DNA from: Halosegnis longus
GTDB lineage: Archaea; Halobacteriota; Halobacteria; Halobacteriales; Haloarculaceae
Length of the DNA stretch: 64,000 nucleotides
Assembly (NCBI RefSeq): GCF_009663395.1
Contig: NZ_QKNW01000001.1
Coordinates: 2,108,001 to 2,172,000, forward strand
Direction: 5' to 3'
Part shown: positions 7,469-17,400 of the stretch, piece after piece
Numbering within the stretch: position 1 is the stretch's first letter
How the letters are laid out: every line of letters begins with the position of its first letter
The notes under the pieces: model-generated
Database searches by the model: none
What the model was told of the DNA's origin: nothing
The model's input: only the letters and a program-made list of their open reading frames with translations
Position numbers and translations under genes: made by a program

Positions 7469-8682
7469 GCGCCGTACTCGTCGAGCGTCTGGTGGATTCC
7501 CTGTCGCACGTCGACGACGAGCGCGTCGAGGTCGAGGCCGAGTACGTCCTCCGTGGCGACGCCGACCGCGTCGGTCTCGTCGGCGGGTGCGTACACTCCG
7601 AGCCGCCACTGCTCGCGCTGGACCGTCTGGAGCGCGCTCACGAGCGTCGACTGCGTGCCGAGTTCGCGCACCTCGCCGTTGACGACGACCTGCGTGCTCG
7701 ACTCCTTCATGCTCGGCTCGCCGGGCACGTCGAGAATCACGTCGTCGGGCGAGACGCCGGCCCGGGCGGCGATGTCACGCTCCCACGCCTGCCGCTGCTC
7801 GAAGTCGGCGGTGATGTACTCGTCGGGCACGTCGGCGTACTCCGCCCAGACGGCGCGCTTGAACAGGTCGCGCTCGTCGAGCCGGCGGGCGTACTCGCTG
7901 GTGGCCGGCTCGTCTCGAAGCGCGACCATCAGCTCGTAGTCGTCCCAGCGCCGGAACGTCTCGACTGGCACCTCGCCGACGAGTTCGTCGGTCGCTCGCC
8001 GGAGCATCGCCTTCGAGATGCGGGCGACGTGGTGGGAGTAGACGGTCGGGTTCATCAGGGCGCGTGCCAACAGCAGCGACTCGGCCGACTGGACGTTCCC
8101 CTCGGCGAGCACGAGTTCGCCGCCGACGAGCCGAAGCTCGCGCACGAGCCGGCCGTGGTCGATAGTGCCGTACGGCACTCCGGTGTGGTGGGCGTCCCGA
8201 ACCAGGTAATCCATCCGGTCCACGTCGAGTTCCCCGGAGACGAGCTGGCCGAGTTCGCCGTCGCCGGCGATGAGGTCCGCCACCCGGTCGGGGTCGATGT
8301 CGTGGCCGACGAGGATGCGCTCGACCGGACTCCCGCGGATGAGGTCGTGCACGTCGTCGTGTGATTTGCCGGCCTCGCGTTCGAGCACGTCCTCGGTGTT
8401 GTGCGAGAAGGGGGTGTGACCGATGTCGTGCAGCAGTGCGGCCGCGCGGACGCGCTCGGCCTGCGGCCCCTCGATGCCGAGGTGGCCCAGCGCCTCGTTC
8501 GCGAGGTGGTAGACGCCGAGCGAGTGCTCGAAGCGGGTGTGGTTCGCGCTCGGGTAGACGAACGAGGCGGTTCCCAACTGCGTGATACGGCGGAGCCGCT
8601 GGAGGGCGGGCGTGTCGAGGAGGTCCTCCGTGACACCCTCGACGGCGATGTGGTCGTGGACGGAGTCCTTGATACTGCTCAT
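7465..8682 (-). CDS. HD-domain phosphohydrolase (SAMHD1/dGTPase-like)
   Basis: A 405-aa protein with the HD superfamily pattern H...HD...D: TRFEHSLGVYHLA (His53), LLHDIGHTPFSH (His85-Asp86), then LDVDRMDYLVRDAHHTG with the distal Asp. The arrangement and size match the dGTPase/SAMHD1-like branch, suggesting a dNTP or nucleotide phosphohydrolase. It starts at ATG 8682, whose first bases overlap the stop of a 10-codon ORF at 8679-8711. It is followed by the amidohydrolase with a 4-nt overlap. Confidence 0.85.
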   Translation of the reverse strand: MSSIKDSVHDHIAVEGVTEDLLDTPALQRLRRITQLGTASFVYPSANHTRFEHSLGVYHLANEALGHLGIEGPQAERVRAAALLHDIGHTPFSHNTEDVLEREAGKSHDDVHDLIRGSPVERILVGHDIDPDRVADLIAGDGELGQLVSGELDVDRMDYLVRDAHHTGVPYGTIDHGRLVRELRLVGGELVLAEGNVQSAESLLLARALMNPTVYSHHVARISKAMLRRATDELVGEVPVETFRRWDDYELMVALRDEPATSEYARRLDERDLFKRAVWAEYADVPDEYITADFEQRQAWERDIAARAGVSPDDVILDVPGEPSMKESSTQVVVNGEVRELGTQSTLVSALQTVQREQWRLGVYAPADETDAVGVATEDVLGLDLDALVVDVRQGIHQTLDEYGA

Positions 8683-8711
8683 CGGACTCCCTCCGCGTCG
8701 GTCGCGCTCAT
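8679..8711 (-). CDS. Leaderless micro-ORF (MSATDAEGVR) coupled to the HD-domain gene
   Basis: A 10-codon ORF begins at the position predicted for transcription start: the T-rich TATA box at 8736-8743 is centred about 27 nt upstream. It ends with a TGA that overlaps the ATG of the HD gene (ATGA). It could be a leader peptide feeding ribosomes into the HD gene. The geometry is seen directly; translation is inferred. See the matching cases at 22474 and 31331. Confidence 0.35.
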   Translation of the reverse strand: MSATDAEGVR

Positions 8712-8735
8712 ACGTCGCGGTTCGGTCGGCTTTCG

Positions 8736-8743
8736 GTAAAAAA
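8736..8743 (-). promoter_or_regulatory. TATA box upstream of the HD-domain/amidohydrolase operon
   Basis: On the minus strand it reads TTTTTTAC, a typical haloarchaeal TATA element. Its spacing points to a transcript starting at about 8711, not at the HD start codon 8682. The same T-run lies just past the stop of the Nudix gene on the same strand and could also end that transcript. Confidence 0.5.
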
Positions 8744-8750
8744 CGTCGTC

Positions 8751-9356
8751 TCAGACCGGGAACTCGGCGTCGGGGTCGACGACCCGGTCCGGCTCGGCCG
8801 GCTGTCGCCACGCCGTCGCGAGTTCGAGAAACTGGACGAGCATCCAGCCGGTCGCCCCCCAGACGGTGTAGCCGTCGACGTGGAAGAAGTGGAGTCGGAC
8901 GTTGCCGCGTTGTGGGTGGTCTCGCTCCTCGCTCTCGTAGTTGTCGAGGTCGACGAGCTCCTCGACGGGTAACGGAACGACTTCGGCTACCTCGCGGTCG
9001 TCCGGCACCCACGTCTGGTCGGGCGCGCGGACGACGAACGGCCGGACGGCGTATCCGGAAACCGTCGCGATGTCGTCCAGCTGGCCGACGTACTCGACGG
9101 CGTCGGTGTGCATGTCGACCTCCTCGCGCGCCTCCCGGAGCGCGGTGGCGTAGAGGTCCTCGTCGGACGGCTCGCGCCCGCCGCCGGGAAACGACATCTG
9201 GCCGGCGTGCTCGCCGAGGTGGTCGGCCTTCTTGATGAAGAGCAGATACTCGCTGCCGGCGCGCTCGACGATGGGGACGACGACGGCCGCCTCCCGCTCT
9301 TCCGTCATCGCCGTCACGGGGGTGTGGGCGGCGACCGCGTCGAGCGCGAGGTCCAT
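8751..9356 (-). CDS. Nudix hydrolase (CoA pyrophosphatase-like)
   Basis: A 201-aa protein with the Nudix box GGGREPSDEDLYATALREAREEVDM, in which the usual Gly near the end is Asp but the catalytic R-E-x-x-E-E core is intact. An upstream QMSFPGGG element is typical of the CoA-pyrophosphatase (YeaB/NUDT7-like) branch. It probably cleaves CoA or a related nucleotide diphosphate. ATG 9356 is preferred because a TTATGT element lies about 26 nt upstream on the minus strand; an in-frame Met 11 codons earlier is less likely. Confidence 0.85.
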   Translation of the reverse strand: MDLALDAVAAHTPVTAMTEEREAAVVVPIVERAGSEYLLFIKKADHLGEHAGQMSFPGGGREPSDEDLYATALREAREEVDMHTDAVEYVGQLDDIATVSGYAVRPFVVRAPDQTWVPDDREVAEVVPLPVEELVDLDNYESEERDHPQRGNVRLHFFHVDGYTVWGATGWMLVQFLELATAWRQPAEPDRVVDPDAEFPV

Positions 9357-9431
9357 ACCCGCTGGTCGTGTGGCCGGGACATAAGTCACCCGGCGCGGGC
9401 GAGCGTTTCACTTTCGCTCCGGTCGCGACAC

Positions 9432-9441
9432 CCCTATATCG
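9432..9441 (+). promoter_or_regulatory. TATA box for mre11-rad50
   Basis: CCTATATCGC is centred about 27 nt before the mre11 ATG at 9463, predicting a leaderless transcript. Confidence 0.6.
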
Positions 9442-9462
9442 CGGGAGCCAGAAATCCGAGCC

Positions 9463-10695
9463 ATGACACGGGTGATACACACTGGCGACACCCACCTCGG
9501 CTACCGGCAGTACCACCTGCCGGAGCGGCGGCAGGACTTCCTCGACGCGTTCCAGCGCGTCGCCGACGACGCCGTCGCAGACGAGGTGGACGCGGTCGTC
9601 CACGCCGGCGACCTGTTCCACGACCGGAAGCCGGGACTCGCCGACCTGCTCGGCACCATCGACGTGCTCCGGACGCTTTCCGACGCCGACATCCCCTTCC
9701 TCGCCGTCGTCGGCAACCACGAGACGACCCGCGACGGCGAGTGGCTCGACCTGTTCGAGTCGATGGGACTCGTCGTTCGCCTCGACGACTCACCGACCGT
9801 CGTTGGCGACACGGCCTTCTACGGGCTGGATTTCGTTCCCCGCGCCAAGCGAGACGACCTCGACTACCAGTTCGAGCCGCACGACGCCGACCACGCCGCA
9901 CTGGTCTCCCACGGGCTGTTCGAGCCGCTCGTCCCCGACTACGGCAACGTCGACTGGGACGCCGCCGAGGTGCTCGACGCCGCGAACGTCGGCTTCGACG
10001 CCTTCCTGCTCGGCGACGAACACACGCCCGAGCGCGTCGAACTCGACGGCTGTTGGGTCACCTACTGCGGGTCGACCGAACGCGCCTCCGCCAGCGAGGA
10101 GGCCGAACGCGGCTACAACATCGTCGAGTTCGCGGACGGCGAAGCCCGCATCTCCCGCCGCGGCATCCCGACCCGCGAGTTCGTCTTCGTCACCGTCGAC
10201 CTCGGGCCGGGCGAGGGACTCGACCGGGTGCGCGAACAGGTCGCCCAACACGACCTCGAGGACGCGGTCGTCATCGTCTCCATCGAAGGCGAGGGCGAGG
10301 AGATTGCCCCCGCCCGCGTGGAGTCGTTCATCGCCGATCGCGGGGCGCTTACGGCCCGCGTCCGCGACCGTCGCGAGTACACCGCCGAATCGGGGGAGGT
10401 GGAAGTCTCCTTCGCCGACCCCGACGACGCGGTCGAGGACCGGCTCCGCGAGATGGAACTCTCCGAGGCCGCCCGCGACATCGACGAGACCGTCCGGGCC
10501 TCGAAGCTCGCCGACTCGAACGTCGCCGACACGGTGGAATCGCGCGTCGCCGACCTCGTCGACGACGGCGACCTCGCGGCGTTGCCGGGCGATGCTACCG
10601 AACAAGACTCCGAACAGTCGACCGAAGACGGGACAGGCGAGCAGACGGAGCAAGCGGGAGCCGATGGGCAGGCCTCGATGGGTGAGTTTCAGTGA
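9463..10695 (+). CDS. mre11: DNA double-strand break repair nuclease Mre11
   Basis: A 410-aa calcineurin-type nuclease with the ordered di-manganese motifs HTGDTHLG (residues 6-13), [15 protein letters not shown] and SHGLFEPL, and a later LLGDEH. The C-terminal third is acidic and Gln/Glu-rich, likely a haloarchaeal tail. Mre11 resects DNA ends in complex with Rad50, encoded next with a 4-nt GTGA overlap. In haloarchaea the complex is reported to restrain homologous recombination at breaks. Confidence 0.96.
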   Translation: MTRVIHTGDTHLGYRQYHLPERRQDFLDAFQRVADDAVADEVDAVVHAGDLFHDRKPGLADLLGTIDVLRTLSDADIPFLAVVGNHETTRDGEWLDLFESMGLVVRLDDSPTVVGDTAFYGLDFVPRAKRDDLDYQFEPHDADHAALVSHGLFEPLVPDYGNVDWDAAEVLDAANVGFDAFLLGDEHTPERVELDGCWVTYCGSTERASASEEAERGYNIVEFADGEARISRRGIPTREFVFVTVDLGPGEGLDRVREQVAQHDLEDAVVIVSIEGEGEEIAPARVESFIADRGALTARVRDRREYTAESGEVEVSFADPDDAVEDRLREMELSEAARDIDETVRASKLADSNVADTVESRVADLVDDGDLAALPGDATEQDSEQSTEDGTGEQTEQAGADGQASMGEFQ

Positions 10696-13382
10696 GGTTC
10701 GAACGGCTCCGGCTCTCGAACTTCAAGTGTTACGCCGACACCGACCTCGAACTGTCGCCTGGTGTGACCGTCATCCACGGGCTGAACGGCTCCGGCAAGT
10801 CGTCGCTGCTTGAGGCGTGTTTCTTCGCGCTCTACGGGGCGCGCGCCCTCGACCAGACGCTCGACGAGTTGGTCACCATCGGCGCTGAGGAGGCGTCCGT
10901 CGACCTGTGGTTCGCCCACGACGGCGGTCACTACCACATCAAGCGCGAACTCAAACAGCGGGGCGACGGCGTCCAGACGACGACCTGCGTGCTGGAGGGC
11001 GACGAGGAGACCATCGAGGGAGCACGCGACGTGCGCAGCGCCGTCACCGACCTCCTCCGGATGGACGCCTCGGCGTTCGTCAACTGCGCGTACGTCCGGC
11101 AGGGCGAGGTGAACAAGCTCATCAACGCCTCGCCGAGCCAGCGACAGGACATGATCGACGACCTGCTTCAGCTCGGAAAGCTGGAGGAGTACCGCGAACG
11201 CGCATCCGACGCTCGCGTCGGGGTCGGCCGCGTGCGCGACAGCAAGCGCGGCGCGCTCGATGACCTCGATAGCCAAATCGAACAGAAGGAAAACGAGGAG
11301 TACCACGACCAACTGAACGCGCTGAAGAGCGACCTCGCGGAGGTGCGGAAAAAAATCGACAGCTACGAGCAGAACCGCGAGCGCGCGCAGGCCGAGTACG
11401 ACGCTGCCCAGGAGATACTCGACGAGTACGAACAGCGCCGCGAGGAGCTGGCCGAAATCGAGCGCGACATCGAGTCGCTGACCGAGGAGATTCGCGAGAC
11501 GGAGCAAACGCGCGGCGAGATGGGGGACCGAATCGCCGAGATTCGCGAGGAACGGGAGGACGAACGCGAGACAGCCGGTGACCTACTCGCGGAGACGGAC
11601 ATCGACGCTCCGCTCGATGAGATCGACGGCGAGACGCTGTCCGACCGCCTCGACGCGCTGCGCGAGGAGCGCGAACAGCTACAGGAGCGGCTCAACGACC
11701 AGCGGCTCGAAATCCAGCAGTACGACACGGAAGCCGAGACCGCACGCGAGCGCGCGACGGAACTCGACGCCGAGGCCGAGCAGAAGCGAGCGGAAGCCGC
11801 AGACCTCGAAGCCGACCTCGAAGCTACCCGCGAACGAGTCGCGCAGACCCGCGAGAAAATCGAGACGCTGGAGACGGAAATCGAGGAGACGAGCGCCACT
11901 TTCGAGGATGCCCCGGTCGACCCCGACGAGACGGATGCGTACCGCGAGTCGGTCGCGGACGAGCTGACGGCGTGTCGCGAGGAGTTGGCGACGACGAAGA
12001 CCGAACTGGAGAACGCCCGCGCGACGCTCGCCGAAACCGAGGACCTGCTCGACGCGGGCAAGTGTCCCGAGTGCGGCCAGTCGGTCGACGGTGCGCCACA
12101 CGTCGAGACGCTGGACGAGGAGCGCGAGGCGGTCGAGCGACTGGAGACCGACGTGGACGAACTCCGAGAGCGGCGCGACGACCTCGAAACCAAGCTGGAG
12201 CGGGCGGAGTCGCTCGCCGACGCCGCGGAGGAGCTCACCCGACTGCGCGACGAGCGCGACCAGCTGGAGACGCTGGTCGAGGAACGCGAGAGCGGCGTCA
12301 CCGAGACGGAAGAGCGAATCGAGACGCTGCGCGAGGAGGCGGCCGAACTGGAAGACGAGGCCGACGAGAAGCGCGAGGCGGCGAGCGAGGCCGACGAACA
12401 GGCCGCGGCGGCCCGCGAGCAGATGGGTGAACTCAACGCGGAGGCCGCGGAGCTGAAACAGCAGATCGAGCGCGTCGAGTCGCTGTCGGACGCGCTCGCG
12501 AGCATCGAATCGCTGTCGGACGAACTCGACACGCTGCGCGAGCGCAAACGAAACCTCGCCGAGCAGAACGAGCTTCGCAACGAACGCCTCGCCGAGAAGC
12601 GCGAGCGGCGCGACGACCTCGAATCACGGGTCGACGACGACGCCATCGCGGACGCGAAATCGCGCAAGGAGAACGCCGAGGAGTATCTCGACGACGTGGA
12701 GCCGGAGCTTGACCGACTCGAAGCCGAACGCGACGAGCTTCAGGCGAACATCGGTGCCGTCGAGAACAGCATCGCGGAGCTGGAGTCGCTGCGCGAGCGG
12801 CGCGAGCAGCTGGCCGAGACGGTCGCCCGGCTGGACGAGCTGTACGAGGAGACCGAGCGGCTCCAGACCACCTACGCGGACCTGCGTGCTGAGCTTCGCC
12901 AGCAGAACGTCCAGAAGCTCGAACGAATGTTGAACGAGACGTTCGACCTCATCTACGAGAACGACGCCTACTCGCACATCGAGCTCGACGGCGAGTACGC
13001 GCTGACGGTGTACCAGAAGGACGGCGACCCGCTCGACCCCGAACAGCTGTCGGGCGGTGAGCGGGCCATCTTCAACCTCTCGCTGCGGTGTGCCATCTAC
13101 CGGCTGCTGGCGGAAGGTATCGACGGGGCCGCGCCGCTTCCGCCGCTCATCCTCGACGAGCCGACGGTGTTCCTCGATTCGGGCCACGTCTCGAAGCTCG
13201 TGGATCTCATCGAGTCGATGACCGACCTCGGCGTGGCCCAGATTCTCGTCGTTAGCCACGACGAGGAACTCGTGACCGCGGCGGACGAACTCGTCACGGT
13301 GGAGAAAGACTCGACGACGAATCGGTCGTCCGTCGAGCGCCGGGACGCGGCCGACGCGACTGCTCTCGCCGCGTTCAACTGA
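10692..13382 (+). CDS. rad50: DNA double-strand break repair ATPase Rad50
   Basis: An 896-aa SMC-like ATPase starting with GTG inside the mre11 stop. It has Walker [10 protein letters not shown] (about residues 30-38) and a long Glu/Arg-rich coiled coil interrupted at residues 458-461 by the zinc hook KCPECGQ. The second coil is followed by the ABC signature [15 protein letters not shown], Walker [13 protein letters not shown] and a D-loop. It tethers DNA ends through the hook and regulates Mre11. It converges with the small gene at 13384, one base apart. Confidence 0.97.
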   Translation: MRFERLRLSNFKCYADTDLELSPGVTVIHGLNGSGKSSLLEACFFALYGARALDQTLDELVTIGAEEASVDLWFAHDGGHYHIKRELKQRGDGVQTTTCVLEGDEETIEGARDVRSAVTDLLRMDASAFVNCAYVRQGEVNKLINASPSQRQDMIDDLLQLGKLEEYRERASDARVGVGRVRDSKRGALDDLDSQIEQKENEEYHDQLNALKSDLAEVRKKIDSYEQNRERAQAEYDAAQEILDEYEQRREELAEIERDIESLTEEIRETEQTRGEMGDRIAEIREEREDERETAGDLLAETDIDAPLDEIDGETLSDRLDALREEREQLQERLNDQRLEIQQYDTEAETARERATELDAEAEQKRAEAADLEADLEATRERVAQTREKIETLETEIEETSATFEDAPVDPDETDAYRESVADELTACREELATTKTELENARATLAETEDLLDAGKCPECGQSVDGAPHVETLDEEREAVERLETDVDELRERRDDLETKLERAESLADAAEELTRLRDERDQLETLVEERESGVTETEERIETLREEAAELEDEADEKREAASEADEQAAAAREQMGELNAEAAELKQQIERVESLSDALASIESLSDELDTLRERKRNLAEQNELRNERLAEKRERRDDLESRVDDDAIADAKSRKENAEEYLDDVEPELDRLEAERDELQANIGAVENSIAELESLRERREQLAETVARLDELYEETERLQTTYADLRAELRQQNVQKLERMLNETFDLIYENDAYSHIELDGEYALTVYQKDGDPLDPEQLSGGERAIFNLSLRCAIYRLLAEGIDGAAPLPPLILDEPTVFLDSGHVSKLVDLIESMTDLGVAQILVVSHDEELVTAADELVTVEKDSTTNRSSVERRDAADATALAAFN

Positions 13383-13383
13383 G

Positions 13384-13797
13384 CTATTCGAGCAGCGTCT
13401 CGACCGCCTGCTCGCCAGTCTCGGTGAGCTGGTAGCCGCGCTCGCCGGCGACGACGGTCTCCTCGACCAGCCCAGCCGCCCGGAGTTCGGTGACGAGTCC
13501 GAGCGCGTCCGACTCACACAGCGAGTAGGCGTCCATCAGTTCCCGGGCGGGACGGGGCTTCGCTCGGAGTTCGAGGACGAGACCGAGCATCTGGTCGTCG
13601 TGGGCGGCGCGGACGAGTCGTCGCACGGGGTCGGGGATTGCGCTCGCGGCCGTCTCCAGCGGGTCGGCGTCGAGCATCGTCAGCTCCTCGGTCGGGACGT
13701 ACCGCTGGTCGCCGGTCTCGGGGTCACGGACGCGCGAGGAGTCACCGGATTTCGTGAGGAGCAGATACCGCTTCCCCTCGTGTTCGACGGCTCTCAT
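13384..13797 (-). CDS. Haloarchaeal winged-helix-like protein, unknown function
   Basis: A 137-aa protein. The N-terminal 40 residues look like a small beta domain (RAVEHEGKRYLLLTKSGDSS). The C-terminal half reads as a winged helix (PARELMDAYSLCESDALGLVTELRAAGLVEE, then TETGEQAV). No catalytic residues were recognised. It is encoded between rad50 and polB, coupled by ATGA overlap to the upstream membrane-protein gene. A regulatory or DNA-binding role is inferred from fold appearance only. Confidence 0.65.
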   Translation of the reverse strand: MRAVEHEGKRYLLLTKSGDSSRVRDPETGDQRYVPTEELTMLDADPLETAASAIPDPVRRLVRAAHDDQMLGLVLELRAKPRPARELMDAYSLCESDALGLVTELRAAGLVEETVVAGERGYQLTETGEQAVETLLE

Positions 13798-14162
13798 TCG
13801 CTCCCCCCGTGTTTTCGGACGAGCAGGTAGGTGCGGACGAGCGCGACCGTGCCGACGAGCATCGCGCCGCCGCCGAGGGTGTACCGGCCCCGGAAGTACG
13901 CTAACAGCGCACCCAACGCGAGCGCGAACAGGCCGAGATTCGCGAGGAGCACGGCGGAAAAGAAGCCGCGGGCCAACTCCTCGTCAACGTCGGCGGCCAT
14001 CTCGTCGGCGTCGGCGGTCGTTCCCGCCGACTCACCGGTGTCGATGGACGGGATATCGGGGCCGAGACTAGCGGGGTCGAACTCCTCGGGTTCGTGTTCC
14101 GTTCCGTCGGAGTCGGCGAACTCCTCCATCCGCTGTTCGACGGCGTCGCGCTCGTCGCTCAC
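13794..14162 (-). CDS. Haloarchaeal membrane protein with two helices, unknown function
   Basis: About 122 aa. A charged, acidic N-terminal region (EEFADSDGTEHEPEEFDP) is followed by two predicted membrane helices (FFSAVLLANLGLFALALGALLAYF and GGGAMLVGTVALVRTYLLV). A GTG at 14162 followed by SDERDAVEQRMEEF is taken as start because the reading upstream of it loses the acidic haloarchaeal composition. The stop overlaps the next start by 4 nt, so the two small genes form an operon. Function unknown. Confidence 0.6.
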   Translation of the reverse strand: MSDERDAVEQRMEEFADSDGTEHEPEEFDPASLGPDIPSIDTGESAGTTADADEMAADVDEELARGFFSAVLLANLGLFALALGALLAYFRGRYTLGGGAMLVGTVALVRTYLLVRKHGGSE

Positions 14163-14206
14163 TACCTGATGGAGGCCGTCGAGGGCGAAAAAGCTGGTCG
14201 TCGGGG

Positions 14207-14374
14207 TTAGAGCATCTCCTCGAGGTCGAGCGTCTCGTCCGCTTGGAGCCACGCCGCCGGCTCCGCTGCGTCGTAGAAGACGACCCCGCCTTCCGTCTCG
14301 TAGGCCTCGACGGTGAGGTCCGTCGGTTCTGGGGTCGGTTCGGCCGCGTCCGTCGTGGTCGGCAGTTCGGTCAT
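14207..14374 (-). CDS. Small acidic haloarchaeal protein, unknown function
   Basis: A 55-aa protein starting MTELPTTTDAAEPTPEPTD and ending AAWLQADETLDLEEML. The compact C-terminal half (EGGVVFYDAAEPAAWLQ) looks structured; the N-terminus is Thr/Pro/Glu-rich. On the minus strand a GCATATACC element around 14396-14404 sits about 27 nt upstream of ATG 14374, supporting this start and a leaderless transcript. It is divergent from polB with a 102-bp gap. Confidence 0.55.
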   Translation of the reverse strand: MTELPTTTDAAEPTPEPTDLTVEAYETEGGVVFYDAAEPAAWLQADETLDLEEML

Positions 14375-14476
14375 CGATCTGTGGTAGACCATGACATGGT
14401 ATATGCTTTCCGGCCACGGTGATTTGCGTCCGCGCTCACCGATGTCTTTAGTGGGGCGGAGGGGCAACCGCTCACA

Positions 14477-17400
14477 ATGAGTTCTACCGGGACGACGCTC
14501 GCCGACTTCGGCGGCGGCGAGGAGGTCGAGGAAGCCCGCCACGTCACCGAGGGCGACGAGGTCGGCGAGCTGGTCGACCTCTCCGAGTACCAGTTTCCCG
14601 ACGCCGACGGCACCGTCGAGGTGAGCGTCACGCAGGTGGATTACACCGTCGAGGGGTTCGGCGACGACGAGTACCCCGTGCTCCACATCTTCGGCCGCAC
14701 CGAAGCCGACGAGGCCGAACACATCCGCGTCTTCGACTTCCAGCCGTACTTCTACACGCCCGTCGACGACCTCGACCACGAGCCTGCCGACGGGGAGCGT
14801 GCCCTCCGCGAGGCGGATTTCGAGGACGACCGCCTGATGGAGGAACGAATCGTCGGGCTCGAGACGAAGGGCCAGCGCGACCCCTCGCTCGATGACCCGA
14901 AAGCCGACGAGGTCGTCATCTACGAGTCCATCCGCGGACAGGACCTGGTGAAGGTGTTCGGCCAGACGCCCCGCGACGTGGGGCAACTCCGCGACCGGTT
15001 CGACCACTACGAGGCGGACATCCTCTTCCCGAATCGCCTGCTCATCGACAAGGACATCACCGCCGGCGTCCGCGTCCCCGACCAGCGTGCCGAGGACGGG
15101 AGCGTCAAGGTCCACCACGAGCAGATTACCCCGACGGACCTGAGCGTCGACCCGCGCGTCCACACCTTCGATATCGAGGTGGACGACCGGTCGGGGTTCC
15201 CGGAGGACGGCGAGGAGAAGATCATCTGCATGACGAGCCACGACTCCTACCGCGGTGAGTACGTCGCGTGGCTCTACGACGCCCCCGACGCGACCGTCCC
15301 CGCGCCCGAGACGATCGACTTCGACTTCTTCGACGCCGAGTCCGACACCGAACTCCGGGTGTTCGACACCGAGGAGGCGATGCACGAGGATTATCTCGAC
15401 TACCTTGCGGAGACGGACCCCGACGTGTTGACGGGGTGGAACTTCGACGACTTCGACGCCCCCTACTACGTCGCCCGACTGGAGGAACTCGGCCTGGAGT
15501 CGGACCTGCTGTCTCGCGTCGACGAGGTGTGGGACTCCGGGTGGGGTGGCCCGAACATCAAGGGGCGGGTCGTCTTCGATTTGCTGTACGCGTATGAGCG
15601 CCGCCAGTACTCCGAACTCGACTCCTACCGGCTTGACGCCGTCGCCGAACAGGAACTTGGCGTCGGGAAAGAGCGGTACACCGGCGACATCGGCGACCTC
15701 TGGGAGCAGGACCCCGCCCGCCTGCTGGAGTACAATCTCCGGGACGTGGAGCTGTGTGTCGAAATCGACGAGAAGGTCGACCTCATCTCCTTCTGGAGCG
15801 AGGTGGCGACGTTCGTCGGCTGTAAGCTGGAGGACGCGACGACGCCCGGCGACGCGGTCGACCTCTACATCCTCCACAAGGTCCACGGCGACTTCGCGCT
15901 CCCGTCGAAGGGGACCGTCGAGTCCGAGGATTACGAGGGCGGTGCGGTGTTCGACCCGATTTCGGGCATCCGTGAGAACGTCACCGTGCTGGACCTGAAG
16001 TCGCTGTATCCGATGTGCATGGTGACGACGAACGCGAGCCCCGAGACGAAGGTCGACCCCGCGGAGTACGACGGGGAGACGTACCGCGCCCCCAACGGCA
16101 CCCACTTCCGGAAGGAGCCGGACGGCATCATCCGGGAGATGGTCGACGAGCTGTTGACCGAACGCGAGAACAAGAAGGCGGCCCGCGACGAGTACGACCC
16201 CGAGGACGCCGAGTACAAGCGCTACGACTCACAGCAGGCCGCCGTGAAGGTCATCATGAACTGCTTTGCGTCGGATACGGATGTGCTCACCCCGAACGGT
16301 ATCCAGAATATTCGTAACCTCGAAATCGGTGACGAGGTATACTCTCTCGACCCGGAGACAATGGAGATGGAGGTGAAGCCTGTCGTTGCTACACAGGAGT
16401 ACCCTGACTATCGTGGAGAGATGGTCGATATCGAGACGAGTAAAATCGATTTCAGCGTCACGCCGAACCACCGAATGCTCGTCCGGAAGGACGATAAAAA
16501 CGGCGCGTCGTGGGAGGGGTTCCGCTTCGTTGAGGCTGGTGAGCTGAACGAGAGTTCACATTACGAGCTTCCCCACGATTGGACAGGCCCTGACGGAGCT
16601 CGACTTGGCACTGTTGACCTGACCGAGCGACTCGACGGCGGCTATGAGGTTTGGGCGGACAACGATGTGCACGGCCATACGCTTGCGAGCGAGCTCGATT
16701 ACTACCCAGAGAAGATACACAAAGCCGACGAGGATACCACCGGCTACGTGTTCTCGGCCGAAGCGTTCGAACGCCATCGAGAGTATCTTGACGACCACTG
16801 CTCGAACTTCTACGTCCACGCCGAGCGCGGCCGCAAGTGGGTTCCACGGTTCTACGACGGCGATGACTTCCTCGAACTGCTGGCGTGGTACATCACCGAA
16901 GGGTCGGTGTACACCTCCGAGGAGAAGCAGTTTGGTGAGCAACTTCGCGGGTCGGCGACGACAGTACAGATTGCACAGAATGCACTCCCTGACGGTGGGA
17001 TTGTGGCCGACACGGCTACTGGTGACCACGCCAAAATCGGCAGGCTACTCGATCGGATGGGGTTCGACTACTACGTTGACGGAAGCGGGTATCAGTTCAC
17101 CTCACAACTGCTTGGTCAGTGGTTCGAAACCATCGCTGGTGAGAACAGCTTCGAGAAGCGGATTCCCGACTTCGTCTTTGACCTCTGCCACGAGCAGAAG
17201 CGTGCGTTTCTCGATACGCTGATCGCGGGTGACGGAGACAGACAGCAGAACAGCTGGCGGTACACGACTTCCAGTGAGCAACTTCGCGACGATGTGCTCC
17301 GGCTCTGTGCACATCTCGGGCTAACAGCGAACTACAACTACGACAGTGGGTCGTGGCGAATCTACTGCACGGAGAACGCGAACAACAGCGTCAGGATGCA

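Noticed and set aside
8683-9720. Continuation of the HD-domain frame upstream on the minus strand
   Set aside because: The stretch before 8682 is Arg-rich and overlaps the Nudix and mre11 genes, with a micro-ORF and TATA box marking the true start region.
11363-12667. A long Ser/Arg-rich frame on the minus strand inside rad50
   Set aside because: It is the antisense reading of the Glu/Arg-rich coiled coil; the composition is low-complexity and unlike haloarchaeal proteins.
14207-16105. A 632-codon open frame on the minus strand across the 5' half of polB
   Set aside because: It is antisense to a fully motif-supported polymerase and arises from GC-skewed codons. Only its last 55 codons, outside polB, look like a real small gene.
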